Shown here: piece after piece, positions 6,941-13,697 of the stretch | How the letters are laid out: each line of letters starts with the position of its first letter | Numbering within the stretch: position 1 is the stretch's first letter | Source: Ruminococcus sp. | Lineage (GTDB): Bacteria; Bacillota; Clostridia; Oscillospirales; Ruminococcaceae | Length of the DNA stretch: 13,697 nucleotides | Assembly: GCA_014799675.1 (NCBI GenBank) | Contig: JAAVHM010000106.1 | Span: 15,539 to 29,235 of the forward strand | Direction: 5' to 3' | The notes under the pieces: generated by a model | Seen by the model: the letters and a program-made list of their open reading frames with translations, nothing else | Told to the model about the DNA's origin: nothing | Database searches by the model: none | Translations under genes and position numbers: made by a program

Positions 6941-9900
6941 TTGAGGGCGAATAAAAAATCAACAGGCAGAAAGCACCCTCTTTTTGTCAAAATGAGCATT
7001 ATGATGGCTCTGCTGGCTTTTTTGCAGCTTCTGACTTTCGTTGTGATGATATTTGCGGGAGGAGTTTTGTCCCAGACAAGACGCTACGCTTACAATATGC
7101 TTATAGAAAAGACCCAGAACAGGGCGGCGTATATTGAAAATTTTCTTAATCAGCGGGTAATGTACGTTGACAGCTTTGCGGGCGAAGTGAACGGCATAGT
7201 TGAGAATATTTTAAAGGAAGAGGGAAAAGAGCCGTCGGCGGTAAAAACCGACAGGGATCTGAACAAGCGCATACTGGAAGATACCGCGGAGACCGTAGTG
7301 TCGCTTTTGCGGCGTTCCGGCGTAAACGACGCGTTTATCTACCTCAATACGGGAGAGCTTTATATGTCCGACGGCGTAAATAAGCTTGCGGGCTTTTATG
7401 TGCGTGATACAGATATGTATTCCACCGTGCAGGACAACAGCGACCTGCTGCTTGAGGCGGGAAATGCGGATATTGCCCGCGGTCTTGATATAACAATGGA
7501 TCATGAATGGTCGCTTTATACCTCGGTGTCCCCCGATAATGACTTCAGCTTTTTTGAAGCGCCTATAGCGGCTTTTGAGAGCGTGGATAAGCTTAGCGCG
7601 AAAAACTGCGGCTACTGGAGCAGCTTTTCACGTATATCCCGTACCGCTTCCGCAAGTATGAAATATTCTGTGCCGCTGGTTGCGGAGGACGGTACTGTAT
7701 ACGGAGTTATCGGCATAGGTCTGCTTGAAAAAAGCATTATGAGCAGTATTCCCGCAAGCGATTTTCTGAACGAAAGCGCGTGCTATATCATAGGCGCTGA
7801 TACGAACAGCGACGGTCTTTACGGCAAAGAGGTGTACAGCGGCGCGGCGTACACAAGACTGGTATCGGAGGATACGGTTTTTGATAAAAATGCTGTAGGC
7901 GAGGACGGAATGAACGTCTATAATACAAAATCCCCGTCGGTGGGAAGTATTTTCGATATGGATCTGTACAGCGCAGGCTCGCCGTTCAGACAGCAGAAGT
8001 GGGCGCTTATCTCAGTTGCGGATTCGGACGCTATACTTGAAATTTACCATAAATCGGTAAGCACGTTTTTGATTTCCTCAATAATTGCGCTTATTATCGG
8101 CGTGACAGTTTCCATAATTTTAAGCCGCATGGTGACAATGCCTGTTTCGGATATGACAAGACAGCTTGCGAGCAGCTCCGGCGGCGGCGATATTGTAAGC
8201 TTTGGCGAGTCTGGCATTTACGAGTTCGATATGCTTGCGGATTCAATAGTCGAGCTTCAGCTTAACGTCCGTGAGCACGCCTCCCGCGTATCGCATATTT
8301 TGAGTATTTCGGAAAGCGGCATAGGCACGTTTATGTACGATTACAGAAACGACAGCGTGTTTATCGGAAAAAGCCTGCTGAAAATTCTCGATTTCCAAGG
8401 GGTCGAGTCTGACGAGGACTTTACTATCCCATTTGCGAAATTCCGTGAATATCTCCATTATTTTGACGAAAATTATAAGATATTCGATAACGAGATATTT
8501 TCCACCGATTCCGATAAGGCAAGCGGTATAAATATCGACACTAAGTATGTTCCCGACAGCTTTTCCGACCCGAAATGGTTCAGATTTTCCTTTACCAAGG
8601 ACGAAAACGCCGTAATGGGACTTGTGCAGGATATCACAAGGGACGTGCTGAAACGCCGTCAGATAGAGCATGAGCGTGATTACGACGTAACCACCGACAT
8701 ATACAACCGCCGAGCATTTTACCGTAAGGTCTCAAAGCTGTTTGATACTCCCGAAAAGCTTGGGGTTGCCGCATTTTTAATGATGGATCTCGACAATCTG
8801 AAATTTGTAAACGACACCTTCGGTCACGAATACGGCGACCGTTACATAAGGGCGGCGGCGGACGCTCTGCGTACTCTCAGCGATAAAAACGGCATTGTGG
8901 CAAGGCTTTCCGGCGACGAATTTATTGCGTTTATCTACGGCGGAAAGTCCAAGGACGACATAAGAGCTGCCATAGAGGAATTTAAGGAGACCTTGAAAAA
9001 CAGCAGCTGCACCCTTGCGGACGGCTCATCTTACAAGGTCAGAGCAAGCGGCGGTATTTCATGGTATCCCGACAATTCCGATTCCTATGAACAGCTTATC
9101 AAGTACGCGGACTTCTCGATGTACACGATAAAGCATTCCACAAAGGGCTGCTTTGCCGAGTTTGATGAAAACAGCTATATGAACGACTCCATTCTTATAA
9201 CGGGTATTCAGGAAATGAACCGCATAATCGACAAGGGCGACGTCAAGTTTGCGTTCCAGCCTATAATTACCGTAAAAACGGGAGAAATTTTCGGCTACGA
9301 GGCGCTTATGTGTCCCCAGTCGGAAAGTATCAGTACCGTTACCGAACTGCTTAGAATGGCTAAGTCAAGCGCAAAGCTTTACGAGATAGAGCGTCTTACG
9401 TTTTTCCTCGGTATAGCAAGCTTTTCACGGCTTGTGGAGGATAAAAAGATATCGGGTGACGCCCACCTTTTCCTGAATTCCATTTCGGAATGTATCTTGG
9501 ACGAACGGGCTTTCAACGGCATAGAGACGAACTACAAGCCGATACTGAAAAACATCGTGCTGGAAAATCTTGATGTAGACCGTCACGACAGCGAATTTAT
9601 CGCCAAAAAGCAGAAAATAGTTTCCGAGTGGGGCGGCATGACGGCGCTTGACAATTTCGGTACGGGACACAACAACGAGACGGCAATGTTCAATACTCCT
9701 CCCGATATGATAATAGTTGACAGGACCATTATCGACGGGTGCAGCAAGGACGCGGGCAAGACAACAATTATAAAAAATCTGGTGCATCTTACCCGAGAGC
9801 GCGGCATACTTGTAGTCGCGCAGGGCGTTGAAACGGACGACGACCTCCGCGAGGTGATCTCGCTGGGCGTTGACTTGATACAGGGCTATTATCTTGCAGG

Positions 9901-9991
9901 ACCCGAGCTTGAACCAAATGGAATTTCCGAGGAAATTTCTTCTAAAATTGCGGAATACGTTAAAAATGCCAATAATATCAAAAGCGACTGA
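6941..9991 (+). CDS. Membrane Cache-HAMP-PAS-GGDEF-EAL protein (probable diguanylate cyclase with degenerate EAL domain)
   Basis: Protein of 1016 residues. Order: membrane helix (19-44), extracellular dCache-like sensor (about 45-373, with a characteristic DGTVYGVIGIGLLEKSI segment), membrane helix (374-396), HAMP (about 397-445), PAS-like (about 450-565, ending QDITRD), GGDEF (about 575-735) and EAL (about 755-1005). The GGDEF domain keeps metal-binding Asp616 (MDLDNLKFVND), GHEYGD and a SGDEF signature (657-661), so c-di-GMP synthesis is plausible. The RxxD product-inhibition site is absent. In the EAL domain E787, N846, E875, E964 and Q981 remain. The EALxR arginine is Cys791, the second Asp of DDFGTG is Asn905, the catalytic Lys is Ile925, and the AEGVE general base Glu is Gln961. 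Phosphodiesterase activity is therefore unlikely, and this half may bind c-di-GMP or partners. It is co-transcribed with the orphan binding protein. Confidence 0.93.
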   Translation: MRANKKSTGRKHPLFVKMSIMMALLAFLQLLTFVVMIFAGGVLSQTRRYAYNMLIEKTQNRAAYIENFLNQRVMYVDSFAGEVNGIVENILKEEGKEPSAVKTDRDLNKRILEDTAETVVSLLRRSGVNDAFIYLNTGELYMSDGVNKLAGFYVRDTDMYSTVQDNSDLLLEAGNADIARGLDITMDHEWSLYTSVSPDNDFSFFEAPIAAFESVDKLSAKNCGYWSSFSRISRTASASMKYSVPLVAEDGTVYGVIGIGLLEKSIMSSIPASDFLNESACYIIGADTNSDGLYGKEVYSGAAYTRLVSEDTVFDKNAVGEDGMNVYNTKSPSVGSIFDMDLYSAGSPFRQQKWALISVADSDAILEIYHKSVSTFLISSIIALIIGVTVSIILSRMVTMPVSDMTRQLASSSGGGDIVSFGESGIYEFDMLADSIVELQLNVREHASRVSHILSISESGIGTFMYDYRNDSVFIGKSLLKILDFQGVESDEDFTIPFAKFREYLHYFDENYKIFDNEIFSTDSDKASGINIDTKYVPDSFSDPKWFRFSFTKDENAVMGLVQDITRDVLKRRQIEHERDYDVTTDIYNRRAFYRKVSKLFDTPEKLGVAAFLMMDLDNLKFVNDTFGHEYGDRYIRAAADALRTLSDKNGIVARLSGDEFIAFIYGGKSKDDIRAAIEEFKETLKNSSCTLADGSSYKVRASGGISWYPDNSDSYEQLIKYADFSMYTIKHSTKGCFAEFDENSYMNDSILITGIQEMNRIIDKGDVKFAFQPIITVKTGEIFGYEALMCPQSESISTVTELLRMAKSSAKLYEIERLTFFLGIASFSRLVEDKKISGDAHLFLNSISECILDERAFNGIETNYKPILKNIVLENLDVDRHDSEFIAKKQKIVSEWGGMTALDNFGTGHNNETAMFNTPPDMIIVDRTIIDGCSKDAGKTTIIKNLVHLTRERGILVVAQGVETDDDLREVISLGVDLIQGYYLAGPELEPNGISEEISSKIAEYVKNANNIKSD

Positions 9992-10015
9992 GATTTGACC
10001 TCGGTCGCTTTTTTT
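9980..10015 (+). terminator. Intrinsic terminator overlapping the GGDEF-EAL stop codon
   Basis: AAAAGCGACTGAG (9980-9992) pairs with CTCGGTCGCTTTT (10000-10012), 13 pairs including one G-T, around a 7-base loop, and is followed by further T residues to 10015. The TGA stop (9989-9991) lies within the 5' arm. Since the stem begins with AAAA, the complementary strand also ends in a short T-run, so it may work weakly as a bidirectional terminator for the convergent importer operon, which ends at 10048. Confidence 0.88.
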
Positions 10016-10047
10016 AGAAATTATTCGTTTCCGTATAGATTAGTAAT

Positions 10048-10800
10048 TTATTTTTCCGTGAAAAAATACTGCCCGAATTCACTTTTAATCAGCTTTACTC
10101 CGAATACATCTTCCACTGCGCCGTTTTTCGTCGCACTTTCGGGAGTGCCGAAAAATGCAAGCTCTCCATTGTCGATAACAGCGATTTTGTCGGAATTTGT
10201 AAAAGCCGCATTGATGTCGTGAAGAACAGCAATAACAGCTTTCCCGCTGTCACGGAGACGTTTTGTAAGTCCCGCAAATTCAAGCTGATATTTTATGTCA
10301 AGATAAGTTATCGGCTCGTCGAAAAAAATGTAGTCCGTGTCCTGTGCAAGCCGCATTGCAATGTGGGCTTTCTGCTGTTGTCCCCCCGAAAGCTCCGAAA
10401 GTGGCTTGTCAGCAATATCTCCAATGCCAACGGCGGCAATCGCATTTTCTGTAATTTCTTTGTCCTCCGCGGAATAGCGGCGGGGGTAGCCCAGATAGGG
10501 AAATCTGCCGTGCATAACAAGGCTTCTCACCGTGATAGAGGAAACAGGATTTATCTGCGGTAAATATGAAACCGTCCGTGCAAGACTTTTTTCCTTGTAC
10601 TCCGAAATGGGTTTTCCGTCAATAATTATTTCTCCCGAAGCGGGTTTAAGAATTCCCGTACAGCATTGTACAAGGGTACTTTTTCCGCTTCCGTTCGGAC
10701 CTATTACGGAAACAATTTCTCCCTTTTCAAAACGCATATTTATATTTTTCAGAACGTCATTTTTTCCGTAACCCGCACATAAATTTTTAAGTTCAATCAC
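10048..10800 (-). CDS. ABC importer ATPase, FecE/FepC type
   Basis: ATP-binding subunit of a metal-chelate importer, 250 residues, the usual family size. Visible motifs: Walker A GPNGSGKST (34-42), Q-loop Gln82 (YLPQ), signature LSGGQQQKA (137-145), Walker B YIFFDEP (157-163), D-loop YLD (166-168) and the switch His194 (LHD). The GTG start at 10800 was chosen: AGGGGGG lies 8 bases upstream and the product begins MIELKNLCAGYG as in the family. The longer open frame to 10902 only adds sequence overlapping the permease gene. The GTG overlaps the permease stop by 8 bases (GTGATTGA), indicating translational coupling. It is the last gene of the operon. The protein would sit on the cytoplasmic face and drive the permease dimer. 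Confidence 0.94.
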   Translation of the reverse strand: MIELKNLCAGYGKNDVLKNINMRFEKGEIVSVIGPNGSGKSTLVQCCTGILKPASGEIIIDGKPISEYKEKSLARTVSYLPQINPVSSITVRSLVMHGRFPYLGYPRRYSAEDKEITENAIAAVGIGDIADKPLSELSGGQQQKAHIAMRLAQDTDYIFFDEPITYLDIKYQLEFAGLTKRLRDSGKAVIAVLHDINAAFTNSDKIAVIDNGELAFFGTPESATKNGAVEDVFGVKLIKSEFGQYFFTEK

Positions 10801-11788
10801 CGTGCTTGCCCCCCTTTTTCCGTATAAGAAGATATATGAAAAACGGCGCGCCGATGTAAGAAATACAAATTCCCAGCGGCAGCTCATAGGGCGCGAAAAC
10901 ACATCTGGAAACTATGTCGCAGACGTTTACAAACGCCCCTCCGAATATGGCGCAAAGCGGAATAATTATGCGGTTTTCCGACGTCCCCGAAAGCCTGCGG
11001 ACAATGTGTGGAACAATAAGTCCCACAAAGCCGATAAGTCCCGAAAAGCTTACAGCCGCCCCTGCAAGTAGAGCCGCTGTTGCAAGAAAAATAAACCGAA
11101 CAAGGGACACGTTCAGCCCCAAGCTTTGGGCGGTTTTGTCCCCCAAAGAAAGAATGTCCAGATCGTGAGAAAGCAAAAACGCCGCGATAATTCCGACTAA
11201 AATATATATCCATGCGGGAGAAATTTCCGAAAGTGAAAGCCCCGAAACGCTTCCCGCCCTGAATGAAGAAAAACCTGTAAGCGCGTCGGGAAAAAGCGTT
11301 ATAACCGTGTCCGAAGCCGCGTTCATAAGGCTTGAGACCGCCACGCCCGACAGGACAAGTGTCATTTTTGAAGCACCTGTTTTTTTCGCGATCGTGTAAA
11401 CAAGCATTACCGCGGCAAGCGCTCCCAAAAACGCCGCGGCAGGAAGATAGGACAGAGAATTCGGGAACACCGCAAGGCAAAGCACCGTAAAAAATCCTGC
11501 CCCCGCGTTTACTCCGATTATGTTTGGCGCGGCTATTGGGTTGCCAAGAACCGCCTGAATTATCGCTCCCGAGACCGCAAGCGCCGCCCCCGCAAGAATT
11601 GTGCCAAGCACCCTCGGCAGGCGGACGTACAAAAGAATTCTTTCGCCTTTTGAAAGTCCGCTTTGTGAAATGTCCGCAAGAATTTGCGCGGGAGAAATCC
11701 CAACCGCGCCGAGAAAAATTCCCGCAAGAGAGGAAAGTATCAGCAGGAAAACACCCGCCGCAAAAATTATTTTGATACGTCTATTCAT
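10793..11788 (-). CDS. FecCD-family permease of a metal-chelate ABC importer
   Basis: Polytopic membrane protein of 331 residues with the FecCD family hallmarks: YVRLPRVLGTILAGAALAVSG near residues 54-74, then IQAVLGNPIAAPNIIGVNAGAG, and in the C-terminal half FSGLIGFVGLIVPHIVRRL, the cytoplasmic coupling segment that contacts the ATPase. About nine to ten hydrophobic helices fit the BtuC-like fold. Only one permease gene is present, so a homodimer is expected. ATG 11788 overlaps the stop of the binding-protein gene by 8 bases (ATGAATAG), with GGAG upstream as the ribosome binding site. Substrate is inferred only to class: siderophore-iron, heme or a similar chelate. Confidence 0.94.
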   Translation of the reverse strand: MNRRIKIIFAAGVFLLILSSLAGIFLGAVGISPAQILADISQSGLSKGERILLYVRLPRVLGTILAGAALAVSGAIIQAVLGNPIAAPNIIGVNAGAGFFTVLCLAVFPNSLSYLPAAAFLGALAAVMLVYTIAKKTGASKMTLVLSGVAVSSLMNAASDTVITLFPDALTGFSSFRAGSVSGLSLSEISPAWIYILVGIIAAFLLSHDLDILSLGDKTAQSLGLNVSLVRFIFLATAALLAGAAVSFSGLIGFVGLIVPHIVRRLSGTSENRIIIPLCAIFGGAFVNVCDIVSRCVFAPYELPLGICISYIGAPFFIYLLIRKKGGKHGD

Positions 11789-12746
11789 TGTTTATGATCT
11801 CCGCAAGAATTTCATAGGCTTTGTCCCATTGGTTGTTGGGCTTGTTGTGGAAATACTGCTTCGGCAGGAAAATACAGCGTCCGTTCTGAACCGCCGAAAG
11901 CCCACTCCACGCAGGATTTGAGGCAAGTATATCCTCATATGATCTCCGCGCCTTTTCCTCGTCCGAACCCATTATCGTTATGAAAATAAAATCGGGGTCG
12001 CGTTCAATTATTTCTTCAACGCTAAGCTCGTCAAGCAGAGAGGGAACTGTGTCCGCAATATTTTCGCAGTTCATATCCGCAAGCATTTTCCCCGTCATTG
12101 TGTCCCCGCCCTTTGCCTTTATCCCCGTGGAAAAAGCGCGGAGATAAAGCACGGTTTTCTGCTCCTTATTTTTTTGCTCCGAAATAATTTCATTGATCTT
12201 TTTCTGTACCGCTTCGCCGTTTTGTTCGTACAAGTCCCGCCTGCCCGTTATGTCGGTGCAAATTTTCAGCACGTTTAAATAATCGTCAAAATCCTCCACC
12301 TCGAACAAAGCGCAGGTTATACCAACTTGCTCCAGAGTTTCCGCAAGCTCCGTTCCGCCGTGAGCCGTGGAGGAAATTATTGCAAAGTCCGCGTCGCCGT
12401 CAATAAGAAGCTCCGCAGAGGGGGAATCAAGCAGACCGATATTTACCGCGCCGTCGGGGAGGGAAAACCGTTCGTCGTTAATAACGTCCTCTGTTGCAAA
12501 GGAAATCGTTCCTCCCGCAAGCTGCCATATGTCCGCAAAGCTGCTTGTGAACACCGCCGTTTTCTGCGGATTTGATACGGTGACTGTCCTGCCTGCCGAG
12601 TCGGTAAAGGTAACTTCGCCGCCGCTTTTTATATTGGTTTCCGAAATTGCTTCGCTGTTGTTTTGCACGGATTTTTCGTCCGTACCACAGCCCGAAATTG
12701 CGCTAAGTACAAGTATTGCCGCAAATATTACTGCAAATTTTTTCAT
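11781..12746 (-). CDS. Lipoprotein substrate-binding protein of a metal-chelate ABC importer (Peripla_BP_2/FecB type)
   Basis: First gene of the importer operon, 321 residues. A lipoprotein signal ends in the lipobox ISGC with lipidated Cys20. GGEVTFTDSAGRTVTVSNP is the standard opening of Peripla_BP_2 proteins. The typical later elements are present: SAELLIDGDADFAIIS, SVEEIIERDPDFIFI and a C-terminal FHNKPNNQWDKAYEILAEI motif. It captures the chelate at the cell surface and hands it to the permease. ATG 12746 has AGGGAGGAAA (12754-12763) as ribosome binding site. The 5' leader is only about 25 bases, too short for a cobalamin riboswitch, which weakly favours an iron or heme substrate over vitamin B12. 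Exact specificity cannot be read from sequence. Confidence 0.92.
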   Translation of the reverse strand: MKKFAVIFAAILVLSAISGCGTDEKSVQNNSEAISETNIKSGGEVTFTDSAGRTVTVSNPQKTAVFTSSFADIWQLAGGTISFATEDVINDERFSLPDGAVNIGLLDSPSAELLIDGDADFAIISSTAHGGTELAETLEQVGITCALFEVEDFDDYLNVLKICTDITGRRDLYEQNGEAVQKKINEIISEQKNKEQKTVLYLRAFSTGIKAKGGDTMTGKMLADMNCENIADTVPSLLDELSVEEIIERDPDFIFITIMGSDEEKARRSYEDILASNPAWSGLSAVQNGRCIFLPKQYFHNKPNNQWDKAYEILAEIINNE

Positions 12747-12776
12747 GTTTATATTTCCTCCCTCTGTTAATTCAGT

Positions 12777-12805
12777 ATTTTAACATAAATTTTTCTTTTT
12801 GTCAA
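12777..12805 (-). promoter_or_regulatory. Sigma-A promoter of the metal-chelate importer operon
   Basis: On the minus strand TTGACA (12805-12800) is followed after 17 bases by TAAAAT (12782-12777). The -35 is perfect, the -10 is 5/6, and the spacing is ideal. The expected start near 12770 gives a leader of about 25 bases that contains the ribosome binding site of the binding-protein gene. Confidence 0.85.
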
Positions 12806-12899
12806 TAAAGGGGAAAACACCGGCAAATCAATTTTGTAAAAATATGCCGTAAAATTACGCATAAAATCAAACAACAATATATAAGTTACAAATATTTAC

Positions 12900-12928
12900 T
12901 TGACTAATTTTAATGTATATGTTAAAAT
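12900..12928 (+). promoter_or_regulatory. Sigma-A promoter of the ABC exporter gene
   Basis: TTGACT (12900-12905) and TAAAAT (12923-12928) are separated by 17 bases, each hexamer matching consensus at 5/6, with TG at 12920-12921 region nearby. The start would be near 12935, leaving a leader of about 110 AT-rich bases before TTG 13048. Confidence 0.72.
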
Positions 12929-13047
12929 GTATTTTAATTGGATATTCTGCAATATTTATTTACAGAAAAAAGGAATTAAAAAGACTTATCAGTTTATTTT
13001 ATTTAAGACAAATCAAAAAATGATATTATAAAAAAGAGGAATATATT

Positions 13048-13697
13048 TTGAAACTTTTCAGCAAAACCAAAAAGGAAGAAAACACCGACGAGTTCCACAA
13101 GGACTACGGGCTTATAAATAACTGTCGTTTTATTATCGGCAAATTTCTCAAATACCGCAGCTCACTGATATTTTTCCTTATCGCAGGCGGTATCGCGGGA
13201 GCGTCCATGTCATATATATGGAGCTTTATCGGAAAGCTTGTCATTGATATGATACAGCGTCAGGCGGAGGGGGACGGCGATATAAAGCCCCTGCTTTATC
13301 TTACTGTAGGAACTACAGCCATAGAGCTTGTGATGATGTGGTTCAATACCTTTTCAAGAATGAAAATGGGGGTAGGCTTTACCTACGTAAGGCTGATGAT
13401 AGTAAAGGAAAGAATTGCCAAGACCCTTTCCATGGAGTATGAAATACTTGAAAACCCCGATATGCTTGACCGCCTGCAAAAGGCAAAGCGCGCCACAGCA
13501 GGGGACTGGCAGGGCGTTCAGGGCATGATGACATATATGCAGACAATAATGATATCGTTATTTTCCACCATATTCGCAGTTTCTATCATGTCCACGTTTA
13601 ACCTTGTCATTATTCTGGTAATTGCAGCCCTTAGCTTTGTCCAGTTCCTTTTCTTTGAGCACATCAGAAAAAAGGACAAAAAGGAAATGTGGGACGC
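13048..13697 (+). CDS. ABC exporter with N-terminal membrane domain (partial, 5' end)
   Basis: The first 216 codons of a gene running off the window. After a charged N-terminus the protein shows a membrane helix from about residue 38 (SLIFFLIAGGIAG), a second near 82-102 (TVGTTAIELVMMW), and a hydrophobic pair near 168-205. MEYEILENPDMLDRLQKA (in the region around residue 130-148) is the cytoplasmic segment typical of ABC exporter membrane domains in clostridia. The ATPase domain would follow downstream. TTG 13048 is the start: GAGGA (13036-13040) lies 7 bases upstream, an in-frame stop lies at 13021-13023, and the next in-frame ATG lies inside the first helix. Exporters of this class carry peptides, drugs or lipids. 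The substrate cannot be told from this part. Confidence 0.85.
   Translation, partial: MKLFSKTKKEENTDEFHKDYGLINNCRFIIGKFLKYRSSLIFFLIAGGIAGASMSYIWSFIGKLVIDMIQRQAEGDGDIKPLLYLTVGTTAIELVMMWFNTFSRMKMGVGFTYVRLMIVKERIAKTLSMEYEILENPDMLDRLQKAKRATAGDWQGVQGMMTYMQTIMISLFSTIFAVSIMSTFNLVIILVIAALSFVQFLFFEHIRKKDKKEMWD

Larger units (their letters stand above)
12747..13047. other. Divergent intergenic region of about 300 bases
   Basis: AT-rich region between the divergent importer operon and the exporter gene. It holds two oppositely oriented promoters (12777-12805 minus, 12900-12928 plus) and, between them, small inverted repeats: CGGCA (12821-12825) with TGCCG (12845-12849), and CGTAA-AA-TTACG (12848-12859). 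These are possible operator sites. I see no Fur-like box, riboswitch, tRNA or convincing small gene. Confidence 0.6.

Noticed and set aside
6917..6945. TTGACA at 6917-6922 as an internal promoter for the GGDEF-EAL gene
   Set aside because: No -10 hexamer is found at a usable distance; the region there is the ribosome binding site and start codon.
10801..10902. N-terminal extension of the ABC ATPase up to 10902
   Set aside because: It reads antiparallel in no sense to a known domain, overlaps about 110 bases of the permease gene, and family members begin at the MIEL segment; GTG 10800 has a ribosome binding site.
12747..12830. Cobalamin riboswitch or Fur box upstream of the importer
   Set aside because: The leader is only about 25 bases, and no 19-bp Fur-like palindrome is visible around the promoter.
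12913..13023. A 36-codon open frame (ATG to TGA) just before the ABC exporter, considered as a small exported peptide gene
   Set aside because: Its ATG lies between the -35 and -10 of the promoter at 12900-12928, so it would not be on that transcript, and it has no ribosome binding site or precursor-like motif.
13001..13029. TATTAT at 13024-13029 as a second promoter for the exporter
   Set aside because: No acceptable -35 hexamer lies 16-18 bases upstream, and the start would leave almost no leader.

Overview
The window looks like chromosomal DNA from a low-to-moderate GC Gram-positive bacterium, most likely an anaerobic clostridium of the Ruminococcus/Oscillospiraceae type. The grounds are strong GGAGG-type ribosome binding sites with several TTG/GTG starts, near-perfect sigma-A promoters, lipoprotein (lipobox) solute-binding proteins, and the absence of any outer-membrane component. 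This is inference from style and gene families; no rRNA or marker gene is present to fix the taxon.

Layout. (1) 1-1207, plus strand: the 3' end of an unrecognised gene, overlapping a 344-codon GNAT-like protein. (2) 1312-5340: a perfect TTGACA-N17-TATAAT promoter drives a BvgS-like hybrid histidine kinase with two extracellular SBP_bac_3 (venus flytrap) domains, one membrane segment, a PAS-like region, HisKA, HATPase and two receiver domains. It is followed by a 102-bp near-palindromic element flanked by TA (candidate MITE) and an intrinsic terminator. (3) 5365-10015: a second perfect promoter drives a two-gene operon. The first gene is a lipoprotein sugar-type solute-binding protein with no permease nearby. 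The second is a membrane Cache-HAMP-PAS-GGDEF-EAL protein whose GGDEF half looks active and whose EAL half has lost key catalytic residues. The operon ends at a terminator that overlaps the stop codon. (4) 10048-12805, minus strand: a compact three-gene FecB/FecCD/FecE-type importer (siderophore, heme or other metal chelate) with two 8-bp gene overlaps and its own promoter. (5) 12900-13697, plus strand: a divergent promoter and the first 216 codons of an ABC exporter membrane domain.

How the parts may work together. Regions 2 and 3 are both surface-sensing modules built around solute-binding folds. In one the folds are fused to a kinase. In the other a free lipoprotein is co-transcribed with a c-di-GMP signalling protein. 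The most interesting proposal is that the orphan binding protein is the ligand-sensing partner of the diguanylate cyclase rather than part of a transporter, similar in principle to LuxP-LuxQ or XylFII-LytS pairs. The metal-chelate importer is a separate, convergently transcribed unit.
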